From CAZEBW01 sp964510205 (GTDB lineage Bacteria; Chloroflexota; Anaerolineae; VGOG01): a DNA stretch of 64,000 nucleotides. The notes beneath the pieces are model-generated. The model had not been told where the DNA came from. It saw nothing but the letters and a program-made list of their open reading frames with translations, and did no database searches. Position 1 is the first letter of the stretch, and each line of letters opens with the position of its first letter. The DNA lies in the NCBI GenBank assembly GCA_964510205.1, contig CAZEBW010000003.1, positions 1 to 64,000 of the forward strand, given 5' to 3'. The translations under genes were made by a program, and so were the position numbers. Positions 14,580 to 23,803 of the stretch are shown here, piece after piece.

Positions 14580-15471
14580 AAAACGAAAAGACATCCTCCA
14601 GCAATTAGGGCTTCAGGCCTTTCTCCTGGTGATTACCGCCTCAGTCCTGTTCCCCATCCTGTGGGTCGGCTCCCTGGCTCTGGACCCGCGCAACATTGAC
14701 AAACCGCTGGAGCTGCGCTTAATCCCGCCGGGAGCTTCCCTGGACGCCTTTCGCAAAGTCCTACTTGAGCCGTTTAAGCTGTTGTGCAGGAACCCTACAG
14801 ACCCTTCCACTTGCATGACCTTTGCACGGCTGCTGAAGAACAGCCTACTGGTGGCCCTGGGCACCAGCCTGGTGGCGGTCGTCCTGGGGGCCTCGGCCGC
14901 CTATGCTTTCTCTCGCTTCCGTTTTATTGGACGGCAGGCCGGCATGTTGGGTTTCATCATCCTGCTCATGCTGCCCTCCACGGCTACCCTGGCCCCGCTG
15001 TACGTTCTGCTCAGCCAGATCAAAATCGGCGGGGAATCCCTACGCACGTCCCTTTTCGGCCTGGCCCTGGCCTACGCTTCCAGCGCGTTGCCCTTTGCCA
15101 TCTGGAACCTGAAAGGCTACTTTGATACGGTGCCCAAAGAATTGGAGGAGGCCGCGCTCATTGACGGCGCCTCAATGACCCAGACCTTTTTGCGGGTCAT
15201 CATGCCGCTCTCCGTCCCTGCTCTGGCGGTGACGGTTCTGTTCTCCTTCATGACCGGCTGGACCGAATTCCTGTTAGCCTGGACGTTCTTGGAGAATCCA
15301 TCTCGCTTCACCCTGGCCATGGCCCTGCGCTCCATGCAGGGACAGTTCGCCACGCCCTGGTCGGAATTCGCGGCCATGTCCATTCTGATGACCATTCCCA
15401 TCGTGATCCTGTTCTTCATGCTGCAGCGCTACCTGGTTTCAGGATTGACGGCGGGTGGAGTGAAGGAATAG
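14572..15471 (+). CDS. Sugar ABC importer permease, MalG-like
   Basis: A 299-aa second permease of the importer. It has six predicted TM helices and the EAA motif ELEEAALIDGASMTQTF at about residues 190-207. It is coupled to the MalF-like gene by overlap. Family and operon position suggest import of maltose, maltodextrins or related sugars; the GH57 enzyme downstream supports alpha-glucans, but the ligand is not proven. Confidence 0.92.
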   Translation: MSKKRKDILQQLGLQAFLLVITASVLFPILWVGSLALDPRNIDKPLELRLIPPGASLDAFRKVLLEPFKLLCRNPTDPSTCMTFARLLKNSLLVALGTSLVAVVLGASAAYAFSRFRFIGRQAGMLGFIILLMLPSTATLAPLYVLLSQIKIGGESLRTSLFGLALAYASSALPFAIWNLKGYFDTVPKELEEAALIDGASMTQTFLRVIMPLSVPALAVTVLFSFMTGWTEFLLAWTFLENPSRFTLAMALRSMQGQFATPWSEFAAMSILMTIPIVILFFMLQRYLVSGLTAGGVKE

Positions 15472-15480
15472 CAGAGAATC

Positions 15481-15999
15481 ATGTCGGATACGTACTACCG
15501 AGAGCGCGCTGCGCGCCGCGCCCGCCTCTGGTGGATCGCGGGAGGCATAGCCGCAGCCGTCGTCTTGGTCGTCCTGGTCACCAGAGCCCTTTTCTACGAC
15601 GCTTGCACCCGCAGCTTTGACCGCTCGCCCCGCTCCATCGTCTCCACCTTTGTGGAAGCGGTGCGGCGCGGCGACGCGGCGGTGGCTCAGGAATGTTGGG
15701 AGCACGACGCCTACTACGATCTTGAAGCCGGCTGCTCTGAGATCTGCCTGTCGCGGGTCTTGGGGGCGCAGTATCGGGTGCTCGACATCGCGCTGGGTCA
15801 GCCCCAAACCACGCCAGATGGCCGCGCCAACCTGCGGGCCACCGTCTCCATCGAGTGCGCTGACAGCGGGGAAGAGCACACCGCCGAAATCCTGCTCGAC
15901 AGTGTGGGCAGCAATATCCCCTGGAAGCACTGGGCCATCATCCGCAGCACCTTCGGGGGAACGGTGGCTGAGCCGTGGTGTGAACCTGTGGGGCAATGA
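15481..15999 (+). CDS. Membrane-anchored protein, possible NTF2-like domain
   Basis: A 172-aa protein with one N-terminal TM helix (about residues 18-36) after a basic stretch, then an outside domain. PRSIVSTFVEAVRRGDAAVAQECW resembles the first helix of NTF2/DUF4878-like domains, but no named family is certain. It has six Cys after the helix, which may pair in the oxidised exterior. It starts 9 nt after the MalG-like stop, so it is probably in the importer operon. Confidence 0.7.
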   Translation: MSDTYYRERAARRARLWWIAGGIAAAVVLVVLVTRALFYDACTRSFDRSPRSIVSTFVEAVRRGDAAVAQECWEHDAYYDLEAGCSEICLSRVLGAQYRVLDIALGQPQTTPDGRANLRATVSIECADSGEEHTAEILLDSVGSNIPWKHWAIIRSTFGGTVAEPWCEPVGQ

Positions 16000-16083
16000 G
16001 CGTTAGCGAGTAGACGGCGGACGGATCATGGGCGCGATGCTACCGTCTCGTTCGGGAGCAACGTTGGCGAACGACAACTGAAA

Positions 16084-16112
16084 TTGACGGGCAGCAAGGT
16101 TTGTGTTACAAT
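16084..16112 (+). promoter_or_regulatory. Sigma-70-type promoter
   Basis: TTGACG (16084-16089), a 17-nt spacer and TACAAT (16107-16112). Transcription would start near 16119, ahead of the ATG at 16154, which has GGGGGGAGG upstream. Confidence 0.6.
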
Positions 16113-16153
16113 AAAACGACCTCAAGACAGAGTATGGGGGGAGGGAATATCAA

Positions 16154-16615
16154 ATGAAAGAAAACGTCATACCGGTTGTCAAACTCCCACAGGCTGACAT
16201 TGAGTTGACCGAATTGATGGCTCGTTTTCAAGGCCAGCCTCTCGGTTTCCAAATCCCAAAACTGGACGGCTTTTTGCTCCTTCTCCCCGTGGAAGACTAC
16301 GGTTTTGTAACTTCGGCTATCCAGGCGAGGAAGGCACTACCCGTCCGCCCATCCAAAACGCCAGCCGAATACTTTGCTGAAACGGTACGTGTTCTTCGCC
16401 GCCTGGAACGGAAGCACGGCATGACCTCGGCCGAGTTCTACCGAAAGTTCCAGGAAGGCACACTCAAAGAAGGCCCAAACGACTACTGGGAGTGGCGTGT
16501 CCGTTACAAAAGCTTCCTGACCATGCAAGAGCGATTTGGCTTTTCGGAGGCAGAGGTAACTATCTACCCATCCTCACCACATGCACAAGGGCAGGAAGCC
16601 CGCCAAAGGTGTTGA
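16154..16615 (+). CDS. Hypothetical protein, 153 aa
   Basis: Not recognised. It is soluble, with no signal peptide; the middle (about residues 70-130) is helical and charged (VRVLRRLERKHGMTSAEFYRKFQEG). Its size and its pairing with an overlapping short frame resemble toxin-antitoxin loci, but nothing in the sequence proves that. It has its own promoter at 16084-16112 and a good ribosome binding site. Confidence 0.55.
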   Translation: MKENVIPVVKLPQADIELTELMARFQGQPLGFQIPKLDGFLLLLPVEDYGFVTSAIQARKALPVRPSKTPAEYFAETVRVLRRLERKHGMTSAEFYRKFQEGTLKEGPNDYWEWRVRYKSFLTMQERFGFSEAEVTIYPSSPHAQGQEARQRC

Positions 16616-16745
16616 CAAGGCCCTTCCCCTGGATGTCCCAAGAGTAGATTTCGCCATTGTCCTCTCAAAGATACAACAGCTCAAATCGCAGGCAGGTGAC
16701 CAACACAAGCCAAGACAGCGAGAAGATCAAATCCAGAAGGAGTAA
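16581..16745 (+). CDS. Possible 54-aa protein
   Basis: An open frame starting MHKGRKPAKGVDKALP, basic at the start and Gln/Lys-rich at the end. It overlaps the 153-aa gene by 35 nt and stops 3 nt before the GH57 start. Its stop region also holds the AGAAGGAG ribosome binding site of the GH57 gene, so translational coupling is possible. No family was recognised. Confidence 0.3.
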   Translation: MHKGRKPAKGVDKALPLDVPRVDFAIVLSKIQQLKSQAGDQHKPRQREDQIQKE

Positions 16746-16748
16746 AAA

Positions 16749-19700
16749 ATGAGCCTGCGTATACCCCTTAAAGGCACCCTCGTGTTAGTTATCCTGTTGG
16801 CTCTGCTGGCTGCCGGATGCCAGCAAACGCCCACGCCGGCCCCTAATCCGACGCCGGAGCCGACAACGCCACCGCCCACGGCGGAGCCTACACCCACAAC
16901 CGAACCTACGACAGCGACCGAAGAAAAGCCGCTGTACCTGGCCATCATCTGGCATCAGCACCAGCCGCTCTATTTCAAGGATCCGCAGACGGGGGTCTAT
17001 CAAAAGCCCTGGGTGCGCCTGCACGCGGCCAAGGACTACGTGGACATGGCCGCCATGCTGAAGCAGTATCCCGACATCCAGGCCACTTTCAACCTCACCC
17101 CTTCGCTGCTGCGCCAGTTGCTGGACCTGGAAAGCGGAGCCAGGGACTTGTACGCGGCGCACACCGTGATCCCCGCTACGTGGCTGAGCAACGAGCAGAA
17201 GGACTTTATCCGCAGCCGCTTCTTCGACATCAACCCCAAAATCATCGCCCGCTTCCCTCGCTATCAGGAAATCGCCGACGACCGAGAGAATAGCGCCAAC
17301 TGGGACACCTCGACCTGGCTCGACCTGCAGGTGCTGTTCAATCTGGCCTGGACCGATCCCGACTGGTTAGCCGAAGGGCCGCCGGCCATCCTGGTGGCCC
17401 AGGGGCGGAATTTCGCCGAGGAGGACAAGTCCACTGTTCTGAACAAACACGCCCGCTTGGTGGCCGAGGTCATTCCGCTTCACAAACGCCTGCAGGACGA
17501 GGGCCGCATCGAGGTAACCATGACGCCCTTTTTCCACCCCATCCTGCCCCTGCTGATAGACACTACCCTGGCTCGCCAAGCCGCGCCCGACATCGAGCTG
17601 CCGCCCCGCTTCAGCTATCCCCGCGACGCCGTGGCCCAGTTCGAGATGGGGGTGGACTTCTACACTGAAATCTTCGGCCGCCCGCCCAGCGGCATGTGGC
17701 CGGCCGAGGGCGCTGTGGCCGAGCAGATGGTGGGACTGGTCAGTCGGGGCGGAATCCAGTGGATGGCCAGCGACGAGGAGGTGCTGGCCCGCAGCCTGGG
17801 CGGCAAGCGCCTGGCGCGAGATGCCGGCGAAATCGTGCAGGATCCCGACCTGCTGTATCGTCCCTACATCGTCCAGGACCGCCCGCAGGACCCCGAGCTG
17901 TACGTCGTCTTCCGCGACAAAGTCATCAGCGACAAGGTGGGCTTCACCTACAGCGGCAGCGAGGGCTTGGCTGCCGCCCAGGACTTCGTGCGCCGCATCC
18001 TGGACATCCGCGATCGGCTGGAGCAAGCCGGGGCCACCGGCCCTAACCTGGTCAGCGTGATCCTGGACGGCGAAAACGCCTGGGAGCATTATCCCAACGA
18101 CGGCAAGGAATTCCTGCACAACATGTACCGCCTGCTGCAAGAGGAACAGGAGAAGGGCGCCATCCGCACCATCACCCCCAGCGCCTACGTTGCGCGCTTC
18201 CCTGAGCAGCCGGCCATTGAGCGATTGTGGGCCGGCAGTTGGGTCAGCCCCGACTATCTGACCTGGATCGGTGAGGACGAGGAGAACCGAGCCTGGGATT
18301 ACCTGGGCCGGGTGCGGGAATTTGTGGAAAAGCGTAAGAAGAGGTTGGGCGAGGACACGCTGGCGGCGGTGATGGACGCCGTTTATACCGCCGAGGGCAG
18401 CGATTGGTTCTGGTGGTACGGCGCCGACCAGAACAGCGGCGACGACGCCAGCTTCGACCTGCAATTCCGGCGGACCCTGCAACGAGTGTACGAGCTGATG
18501 GACGAGCCGGTGCCCACCTTCCTCAAAGTGCCGGTCATCCCTCAAACCCCCGTGGCTCCCGCCGCTGGCGCGTCGGTGGTGATCACGCCCACGATAGATG
18601 GCCTGGCCGGGGAAGAGGAGTGGCAAGGTGGGGGCTACTACGACGAAGGGGACGGCATCATCGCCCAACTGTGGTACGGTTTCGGCAAGGAAAACCTCTA
18701 CCTGCGCCTGGACGGACGCCGTCCCTGGGCCGAGGTCAGTGACCAGACGCGCCTCGGCTTCTACCTGACCCGGCCCGCCGGCGGGCCTGAGCAACCATTC
18801 AGCCGCATCGGCGCCGATGAAACCCTTGGGTTGAGTGCGAAGCGTACCGAAACCCTGCTGGGCTTTGGGGCCAACGTCTTGGTCGAGGTCGCGATCACCA
18901 GCCAGGGCGCCGCCGCTACCTTCCTCACCGTGGATGAGGCGGGCAACTACACCCCCACCGACGCCGAGCTGCCCGTGGGCGTCTCTGGCAGCAGCCTGGA
19001 GGTGGCTGTGCCCTACGCCGTCTTTGGCAAACCCGATGCTGGGGACACGTTCAAGCTGCGGGCAGTGGTTAGCGAAGGGGAAGTGCAAGACATTCAGGTG
19101 CTGCCGGGCGCTGGGCCTGCTCAACTTGTGGTGCCCGACTTGGGCCTGACCACGCCTATTCTCACCCTCGCCGACCCGGCGGGCGACGACCACGGCCCCG
19201 GCGACTATGCCTATCCCCTGGACGGCGTCTTCAGCGCCCGCGCCTACGATCTGACCGAGTTCGCCGTGGCCGAGGATGACAACAACCTCATCTTCCGCTT
19301 CACTTTCGACGGCAAACTCAACAACGACTGGGGCGCGCCCAACGGCATGGGCATCCACACCCTGGACGTCTACGTTGATGCCGTGGAGGGCGGCGCGCGC
19401 AAGCTGTTGCCCGGCCGCAATGCCGCCCTGCCCGCGGACAGCGGCTGGGAGTTGGCCATCTGGGCCGAGGGCTGGACGCCCGGCCTCTACGGCCCGCCCA
19501 CCGAGGGCTCGCCTGAGCCGCAGCAGATGGGCGACATTAGCACGCTGAACATCGTCAGCGATCCAGGCCAGAACAAGATCACCGTTCGCGTGGCCAAAAA
19601 GGTCTTCGCCGAGAGCCTGGGCGTTGAGACGCTAGACCCGGCCTCGTGGAGCTACCTGGCGGTGGTGATGGGCCAGGAGGGCTATCCCAGCAGCGGCGTG

Positions 19701-19925
19701 TGGCGCATCCGCGACGTCAACGAGGCTGCGGCCCAGTGGCGCTTTGGCGGCGCTCCGCCCGACAGCAACATCCATCCCCGCATCATAGACGTGGCCTATC
19801 CCGCCGACTTCCCCGTCAGTCAGGAGGAGGCCCTGAGCAGCTTCACACCCCGGACGGTGGACGCCGCCGAATTCGATGCGCTGTCGCCCGACGACTTCGC
19901 CGATCTGCCGATGGTCAGGCCGTGA
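16749..19925 (+). CDS. GH57 amylopullulanase-like lipoprotein
   Basis: A 1058-aa surface glycoside hydrolase. Lipobox LAAGC (Cys24) and a Pro/Thr linker come first, then a GH57 catalytic region (about 60-560) with IIWHQHQPLYF, the nucleophile region GMWPAEGAV and the acid region VILDGENAWEHYP. From about residue 600 two beta-rich parts follow, the last (about 800-1040) resembling the glucodextranase/DOMON-like domain found in archaeal and bacterial amylopullulanases. It likely cuts alpha-1,4/1,6-glucans outside the cell for the importer just upstream. Exact specificity is unknown. Confidence 0.88.
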   Translation: MSLRIPLKGTLVLVILLALLAAGCQQTPTPAPNPTPEPTTPPPTAEPTPTTEPTTATEEKPLYLAIIWHQHQPLYFKDPQTGVYQKPWVRLHAAKDYVDMAAMLKQYPDIQATFNLTPSLLRQLLDLESGARDLYAAHTVIPATWLSNEQKDFIRSRFFDINPKIIARFPRYQEIADDRENSANWDTSTWLDLQVLFNLAWTDPDWLAEGPPAILVAQGRNFAEEDKSTVLNKHARLVAEVIPLHKRLQDEGRIEVTMTPFFHPILPLLIDTTLARQAAPDIELPPRFSYPRDAVAQFEMGVDFYTEIFGRPPSGMWPAEGAVAEQMVGLVSRGGIQWMASDEEVLARSLGGKRLARDAGEIVQDPDLLYRPYIVQDRPQDPELYVVFRDKVISDKVGFTYSGSEGLAAAQDFVRRILDIRDRLEQAGATGPNLVSVILDGENAWEHYPNDGKEFLHNMYRLLQEEQEKGAIRTITPSAYVARFPEQPAIERLWAGSWVSPDYLTWIGEDEENRAWDYLGRVREFVEKRKKRLGEDTLAAVMDAVYTAEGSDWFWWYGADQNSGDDASFDLQFRRTLQRVYELMDEPVPTFLKVPVIPQTPVAPAAGASVVITPTIDGLAGEEEWQGGGYYDEGDGIIAQLWYGFGKENLYLRLDGRRPWAEVSDQTRLGFYLTRPAGGPEQPFSRIGADETLGLSAKRTETLLGFGANVLVEVAITSQGAAATFLTVDEAGNYTPTDAELPVGVSGSSLEVAVPYAVFGKPDAGDTFKLRAVVSEGEVQDIQVLPGAGPAQLVVPDLGLTTPILTLADPAGDDHGPGDYAYPLDGVFSARAYDLTEFAVAEDDNNLIFRFTFDGKLNNDWGAPNGMGIHTLDVYVDAVEGGARKLLPGRNAALPADSGWELAIWAEGWTPGLYGPPTEGSPEPQQMGDISTLNIVSDPGQNKITVRVAKKVFAESLGVETLDPASWSYLAVVMGQEGYPSSGVWRIRDVNEAAAQWRFGGAPPDSNIHPRIIDVAYPADFPVSQEEALSSFTPRTVDAAEFDALSPDDFADLPMVRP

Positions 19926-20001
19926 GACAAAAGTGGCTAGATAAAAAAATGCGCCGCTCGCCCGGCGTAACCCGCAAAGACCTATGCTGAACCCGTCCAA
20001 A

Positions 20002-20032
20002 TAGCCCGCTGCCGTAAAACCGCAGCGGGCTA
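20002..20032. terminator. Hairpin between convergent genes
   Basis: TAGCCCGCTGC (20002-20012) and GCAGCGGGCTA (20022-20032) form an 11-bp stem with a 9-nt loop. It overlaps the stop codon of the minus-strand lipoprotein. There is no clear T-run on either strand, so termination is likely but not certain. Confidence 0.6.
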
Positions 20033-20824
20033 CTCAAAATCGTCACCGATTTCACACAAATCCGACTCTTTTATCCAGCCTGCTGTCACGCCTTGGCTAC
20101 CGGAATACGCACCCTTCACCCAGTCCCCCTCAACCTCAGAGACTTTTAGAACATCCCCCTCAATGAGGTACGATTCCCCTCGCGCACTCTCATCTGGATG
20201 ATCGTGGAAGTAGGCCCGCTCACTGGCCACCATCCTGATGATTTTCCATTCTTCTCTTTTGGTGAGCTCAAAGAGCACGCCTTCTTCGTCAAAGCGAGGT
20301 TCGACATTCCAACACCCACCCGGCTCCTCCTCCAGTCTGATCTTCACCCGATCGTTTCCCAGCAGCTCGATGGTCCCCTTGGTGTCTGAAGTGGCGATCT
20401 CTACCCAGGCGTTCTCCATCCGGCCGACGAAGAGAAAGACACAACTGAAACGTGGAGCTTGCAACTGCTCATCCCACCCCGTGTAATTCTCGTAGAAGCC
20501 GGTAACCAGGTCATCGTTCACAGCGATGGATAACAGCCCGTCTTCGTAGCTTCCTGGATGCAGTGCGATTTCAGTTGGCGTTGGAGTTGGAGCAGTGGTT
20601 GGCGTGGGGAGCGGCATCCTTGTCGGCGTCGGGATTGGGGGCGACGTGCTTGTCGGCACCGGCGTCGAAGTTGGGGGGATTTCAGTGAACGGTTCTGGCG
20701 TCGAGGTCGGCGCGGCCAATTGCCGCGATGGTGTAGGACTTGGCGGCGACTGGGAAGTGCAGGACGCCAAGACCAATCCGAGAAAGAGGAAGGCTGTCCC
20801 TATCTTTCTATCCGTGATGAACAC
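20030..20824 (-). CDS. Lipoprotein with Pro/Thr linker and SH3-like end
   Basis: A 264-aa exported lipoprotein: signal with lipobox LASC (Cys22), Pro/Thr-rich linker (25-88), a small beta-rich domain (about 90-185) and a C-terminal segment (HDHPDESARGESYLIEGDVL, then WIKESDL) of bacterial SH3 type. Such domains often bind the cell wall. The start is GTG 20824 with GGAGG 6 nt before. Function unknown. Confidence 0.75.
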   Translation of the reverse strand: MFITDRKIGTAFLFLGLVLASCTSQSPPSPTPSRQLAAPTSTPEPFTEIPPTSTPVPTSTSPPIPTPTRMPLPTPTTAPTPTPTEIALHPGSYEDGLLSIAVNDDLVTGFYENYTGWDEQLQAPRFSCVFLFVGRMENAWVEIATSDTKGTIELLGNDRVKIRLEEEPGGCWNVEPRFDEEGVLFELTKREEWKIIRMVASERAYFHDHPDESARGESYLIEGDVLKVSEVEGDWVKGAYSGSQGVTAGWIKESDLCEIGDDFE

Positions 20825-20839
20825 CGGTTTCCTCCGCCC

Positions 20840-22615
20840 CTATTGAGCACTCACCATCACCCGCTCCGGCCGTTCCCAGACAGCCCGCCACCTCGGCTCG
20901 TCCTCGATCTGGGCCTCGTTCAAGCGCCGGTAGAGCCCATCGCGGGCCATGAGCTCCTCGTGCGTCCCCATCTCGACGATGCGGCTGCCTTCCAGGACGA
21001 CGATGACATCCGCGCCCCGGATGGTGGACAGGCGATGGGCGATGATGATGGCCGTGCGGCCCTCCATCAGCCGTTCCAGCGCTTGTTGGATCAGCAACTC
21101 TGTCTCGGTATCCACCGAAGAGGTCGCTTCGTCCAGGATCAGGATGGGCGCATCCTTGAGCACCGCACGAGCGATGGCCAAGCGCTGCCTCTGCCCGCCG
21201 GACAGCTTGACGCCGCGCTCGCCGATCATGGTGTCGTAGCCATCGGGCAACTGGGTGATGAACTCGTGCGCGTTGGCGATTTTGGCCGCCGCGATCATTT
21301 CCTCTTCAGTGGCCCTCGGCCGGCCGAACAGGATGTTCTCGCGCGCCGTTCCGTGAAACAGGAACACGTCTTGCAGCACGATGCCAATCTGCCGCCGCAG
21401 GCTCTTGAGCGTCAGGTCGCGGATGTCGTGTCCGTCCAGCGTGATCGAGCCCTCGCACACGTCGTAGAACCGTGGAATGAGGCTGGCCAAGGTCGTCTTG
21501 CCCACGCCCGTCGGCCCAACCAAAGCCACGACAGTACCCGGTGCGATGTCGAGATCAACGTGCTCCAGCACGGTGTCCCCCATGACATAGCGAAAGCCCA
21601 CATCGCGCAAGGTAATCGCACCCCTGGCTCTATCCGTCAACTCGATGGCGTCAGGCCGCTCGACCACATCGGGCTGTTCGTCCAGCAGCTCTTTCACCCG
21701 CTCCGCGCCCGCCAGGGCCTGCTGGACGCTTTCCCACACCCCGCTCAGCGCGCGCACGGGTTCGTAGAGCATCTCCAGGTAAAGGAAAAAGGCCACCAGG
21801 TCCTCAATAGGCAAGGTCTGGTTCAAGGCAAGTTGTCCGCCGAAGTAGATGATGACGATAGTGCCCAGAGAGGCAGAGAGTTCTATGAAGGGGCGGAAGG
21901 TGGCCATGAGACGCAGCGCGCGGAGCATCGAATCGCGATACCTGACGATGTGGTCGCCGATGCGGGCAGCTTCGATTTGCTCCCTGGTGAAGGCTTTGAT
22001 CTCGCGGATGCCCAGCAGATTGTCGCTGAGCGCTGCGTTGAGCTCGCCTAGTTCGGCCTGACGCTGGCGAAAGGCTGGCCGCACGTACTTGGCAAAGCCT
22101 CGCATGGCCAACACGATCAAAGGTATGGGGATCATGCTCAAGAGCGTGAGCTGCAAGTTCATGTTAATCAGCACAGCAGTAACGCCGACCAGCATGAACA
22201 CATTCACGATCACGTCCGGTATGGCATGGGCGATCAGGTGCTCGGCCAGCCTCGAGTCGTTGACCGTGCGCGACATCAACTGGCCCGTCTGCTTGTCCTC
22301 GTAGAAACGAAGCGACAGTCGCTGCAAATGGTCATAGACATCCGACCGAACGTCGGCCACCACGTTCCAGCCCGCCACGTGGGCCATGTAGCTTCTGAGA
22401 AACCGCAAGCCGCCGCGCACCACGTAGGCAGCCAGGGCCAGCAAGGCCAATCGCGCGATGGAAGCCGCCGCCTCTGGCCCCGCCGTGGGATCGGTCACCG
22501 TGGCGATCATGGTCTTGACAATCCACGGGGCCAACAACTGCACACCCACCAGCAAGAGCATACTCACCACCGTCAACGCCAGCGGCCCAGCGTACTTGGG
22601 AGTATATTTGAACAC
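20840..22615 (-). CDS. ABC exporter, fused membrane and ATPase domains
   Basis: A 591-aa half-transporter of the MsbA/LmrA/BmrA type. A six-helix exporter domain (about 1-300) is followed by an ATPase domain with Walker A GPTGVGKTT, signature LSGGQRQR, Walker B ILILDEATSSVD and the His switch IIAHRLST. It would act as a homodimer, or a heterodimer with a partner not in this window. The GTG start 22615 has no clear ribosome binding site. A CTG 18 nt upstream (22633) with TGGAGG before it would restore the usual LKSLKFVFKY start. Substrate unknown. Confidence 0.92.
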   Translation of the reverse strand: MFKYTPKYAGPLALTVVSMLLLVGVQLLAPWIVKTMIATVTDPTAGPEAAASIARLALLALAAYVVRGGLRFLRSYMAHVAGWNVVADVRSDVYDHLQRLSLRFYEDKQTGQLMSRTVNDSRLAEHLIAHAIPDVIVNVFMLVGVTAVLINMNLQLTLLSMIPIPLIVLAMRGFAKYVRPAFRQRQAELGELNAALSDNLLGIREIKAFTREQIEAARIGDHIVRYRDSMLRALRLMATFRPFIELSASLGTIVIIYFGGQLALNQTLPIEDLVAFFLYLEMLYEPVRALSGVWESVQQALAGAERVKELLDEQPDVVERPDAIELTDRARGAITLRDVGFRYVMGDTVLEHVDLDIAPGTVVALVGPTGVGKTTLASLIPRFYDVCEGSITLDGHDIRDLTLKSLRRQIGIVLQDVFLFHGTARENILFGRPRATEEEMIAAAKIANAHEFITQLPDGYDTMIGERGVKLSGGQRQRLAIARAVLKDAPILILDEATSSVDTETELLIQQALERLMEGRTAIIIAHRLSTIRGADVIVVLEGSRIVEMGTHEELMARDGLYRRLNEAQIEDEPRWRAVWERPERVMVSAQ

Positions 22616-22719
22616 AAATTTGAGAGATTTCAGCGTGTTATCCTCCAGTTGCCAGCCGCTCTAGCTGGATGACAACCCAGCGGTCCACAAAGCGGCTGAG
22701 TCCAACGAAGCCCATCGAG

Positions 22720-23508
22720 CTAACGGTTCAACGTACGCAAAATCGCCAGCAGTTTCTTCTTTGCTTCGGGGGACATATCCAGGCTTTCCAGTTCCGCCTC
22801 CAAAGCTTCGAACGTACCATAGCCCCCAAGATAGCCATTGACGCGCGCCGCAGCCGTGGAGTTCACGAAATCATCACTGTCGAAATATATGGCCTTGAAC
22901 ACTTGTTCAACCTCTGGCACCTGACGCAACCGATACTTCTGATGATAGTCCTCAGCCAGGTAAAACTCCGACGCGGGGACGATCTCGGTAAAAATCGCCT
23001 TTCCTCTCATGACCTCCTGGCGGTCTCTTGTTTCTGTGGCTAAACTTTTCTGCTCCTCGTCGTGGTAAAACACAATGGACATATACTGCCGTGACCAGGG
23101 GCGGCTCGTTGGGCTGTGGCTATCCCAGAAGACATCCAGCAATTCGGCGTACGAGATCTGGGCAGGGTCATAGTCAATCTGGATCGTCTCGGTGTGATCG
23201 CCCAGGTTGTAGTAGGTGGGGTTCTTCGTCGTCCCGCCGGCGTATCCAACGCGGGTACGGATCACACCAGGGAGGCTCCCGAACCGGGAGTCTGGCCCCC
23301 AGAATCAGCCCAGCGCAAATGTCGCCGTTTCGATTGGTGCAGAGGCGTCTATGGTCGGTGTCGCCGCTTCGGTGATCGCATTACTCTCTGTCAGATCCAT
23401 TGCTTTCCTTTCCATCCGCAAACTAAGAACAATCATCGCTGATATAGTCAATGCACTTACCAGCAAGATTCTTAGAGTTGGCGTAGTCGCTTTGACAAGA
23501 TCTATCAT
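22720..23508 (-). CDS. msrA: Exported MsrA, probable selenoprotein (in-frame UGA)
   Basis: Peptide methionine-S-sulfoxide reductase. The frame runs without a break from ATG 23508 (GAGGAGAGG upstream) to 22720 if TGA 23305-23307 is read as selenocysteine at residue 68. It falls exactly at the catalytic Cys of the GCFW motif (FALG-U-FWGPDSRFG). Upstream lie an N-terminal TM anchor (about 12-30) and a linker. Downstream all family parts are intact: VGYAGGTTKNPTYYNLGDHTE, then YHQKY. No Cys remains in the protein, so there is no resolving Cys. If read as a stop, the gene would be an anchor peptide plus a headless MsrA. Confidence 0.85.
23267..23307 (-). promoter_or_regulatory. UGA codon and SECIS-like hairpin
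   Basis: Just after the UGA (23305-23307), the mRNA can fold as CCAG...CUGG (23292-23295 with 23267-23270) enclosing CUCCCG-GUU-CGGGAG (23285-23290 with 23276-23281). The apical GGUU-type loop begins 20 nt after the UGA, in the range of bacterial SECIS elements, which carry G in the first loop positions. The fold was done by eye. Confidence 0.65.
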
Positions 23509-23530
23509 GGCGTATCCCTCTCCTCACCAA

Positions 23531-23788
23531 TCATGCTGGAGAATAAATCACGTACCGCATGATCCGCTTGGTTTCCGAGCGGCGGGCGACTTCTTTGAAG
23601 TCTGAGCTTCGGAACATAGAGGGCAGGGCGTGGTAGGCGAAGAGTTCCTCGAAGGCAGCGCACCGTTCTGGCGTCGGGCCACCCAAGCACAAAGCTTGTG
23701 GGCTTTGGCTTGCTTCATCAGCGCAGGATTGACTCAAGGACAATCCCTGCGTGAACTCATGGCCCCGCTCTTGGCCCTCACAGGCCAC
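23531..23788 (-). other. Gap with a doubtful 85-aa frame
   Basis: Between msrA and glnS (23509-23803) there is one minus frame with a protein-like end (FEELFAYHALPSMFRSSDFK), and the plus strand is open too. No family, promoter or clear ribosome binding site was seen. It may be a gene remnant. Confidence 0.2.
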
Positions 23789-23803
23789 TGCAAAAGTCGA
23801 GTC

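Noticed and set aside
16154..16745. A toxin-antitoxin pair from the 153-aa and 54-aa frames
   Set aside because: The layout is suggestive but neither protein shows a toxin or antitoxin motif.
17367..19358. 663-aa minus-strand frame opposite the GH57 gene
   Set aside because: It is a shadow of the GH57 reading frame; no start signal and no recognisable domain.
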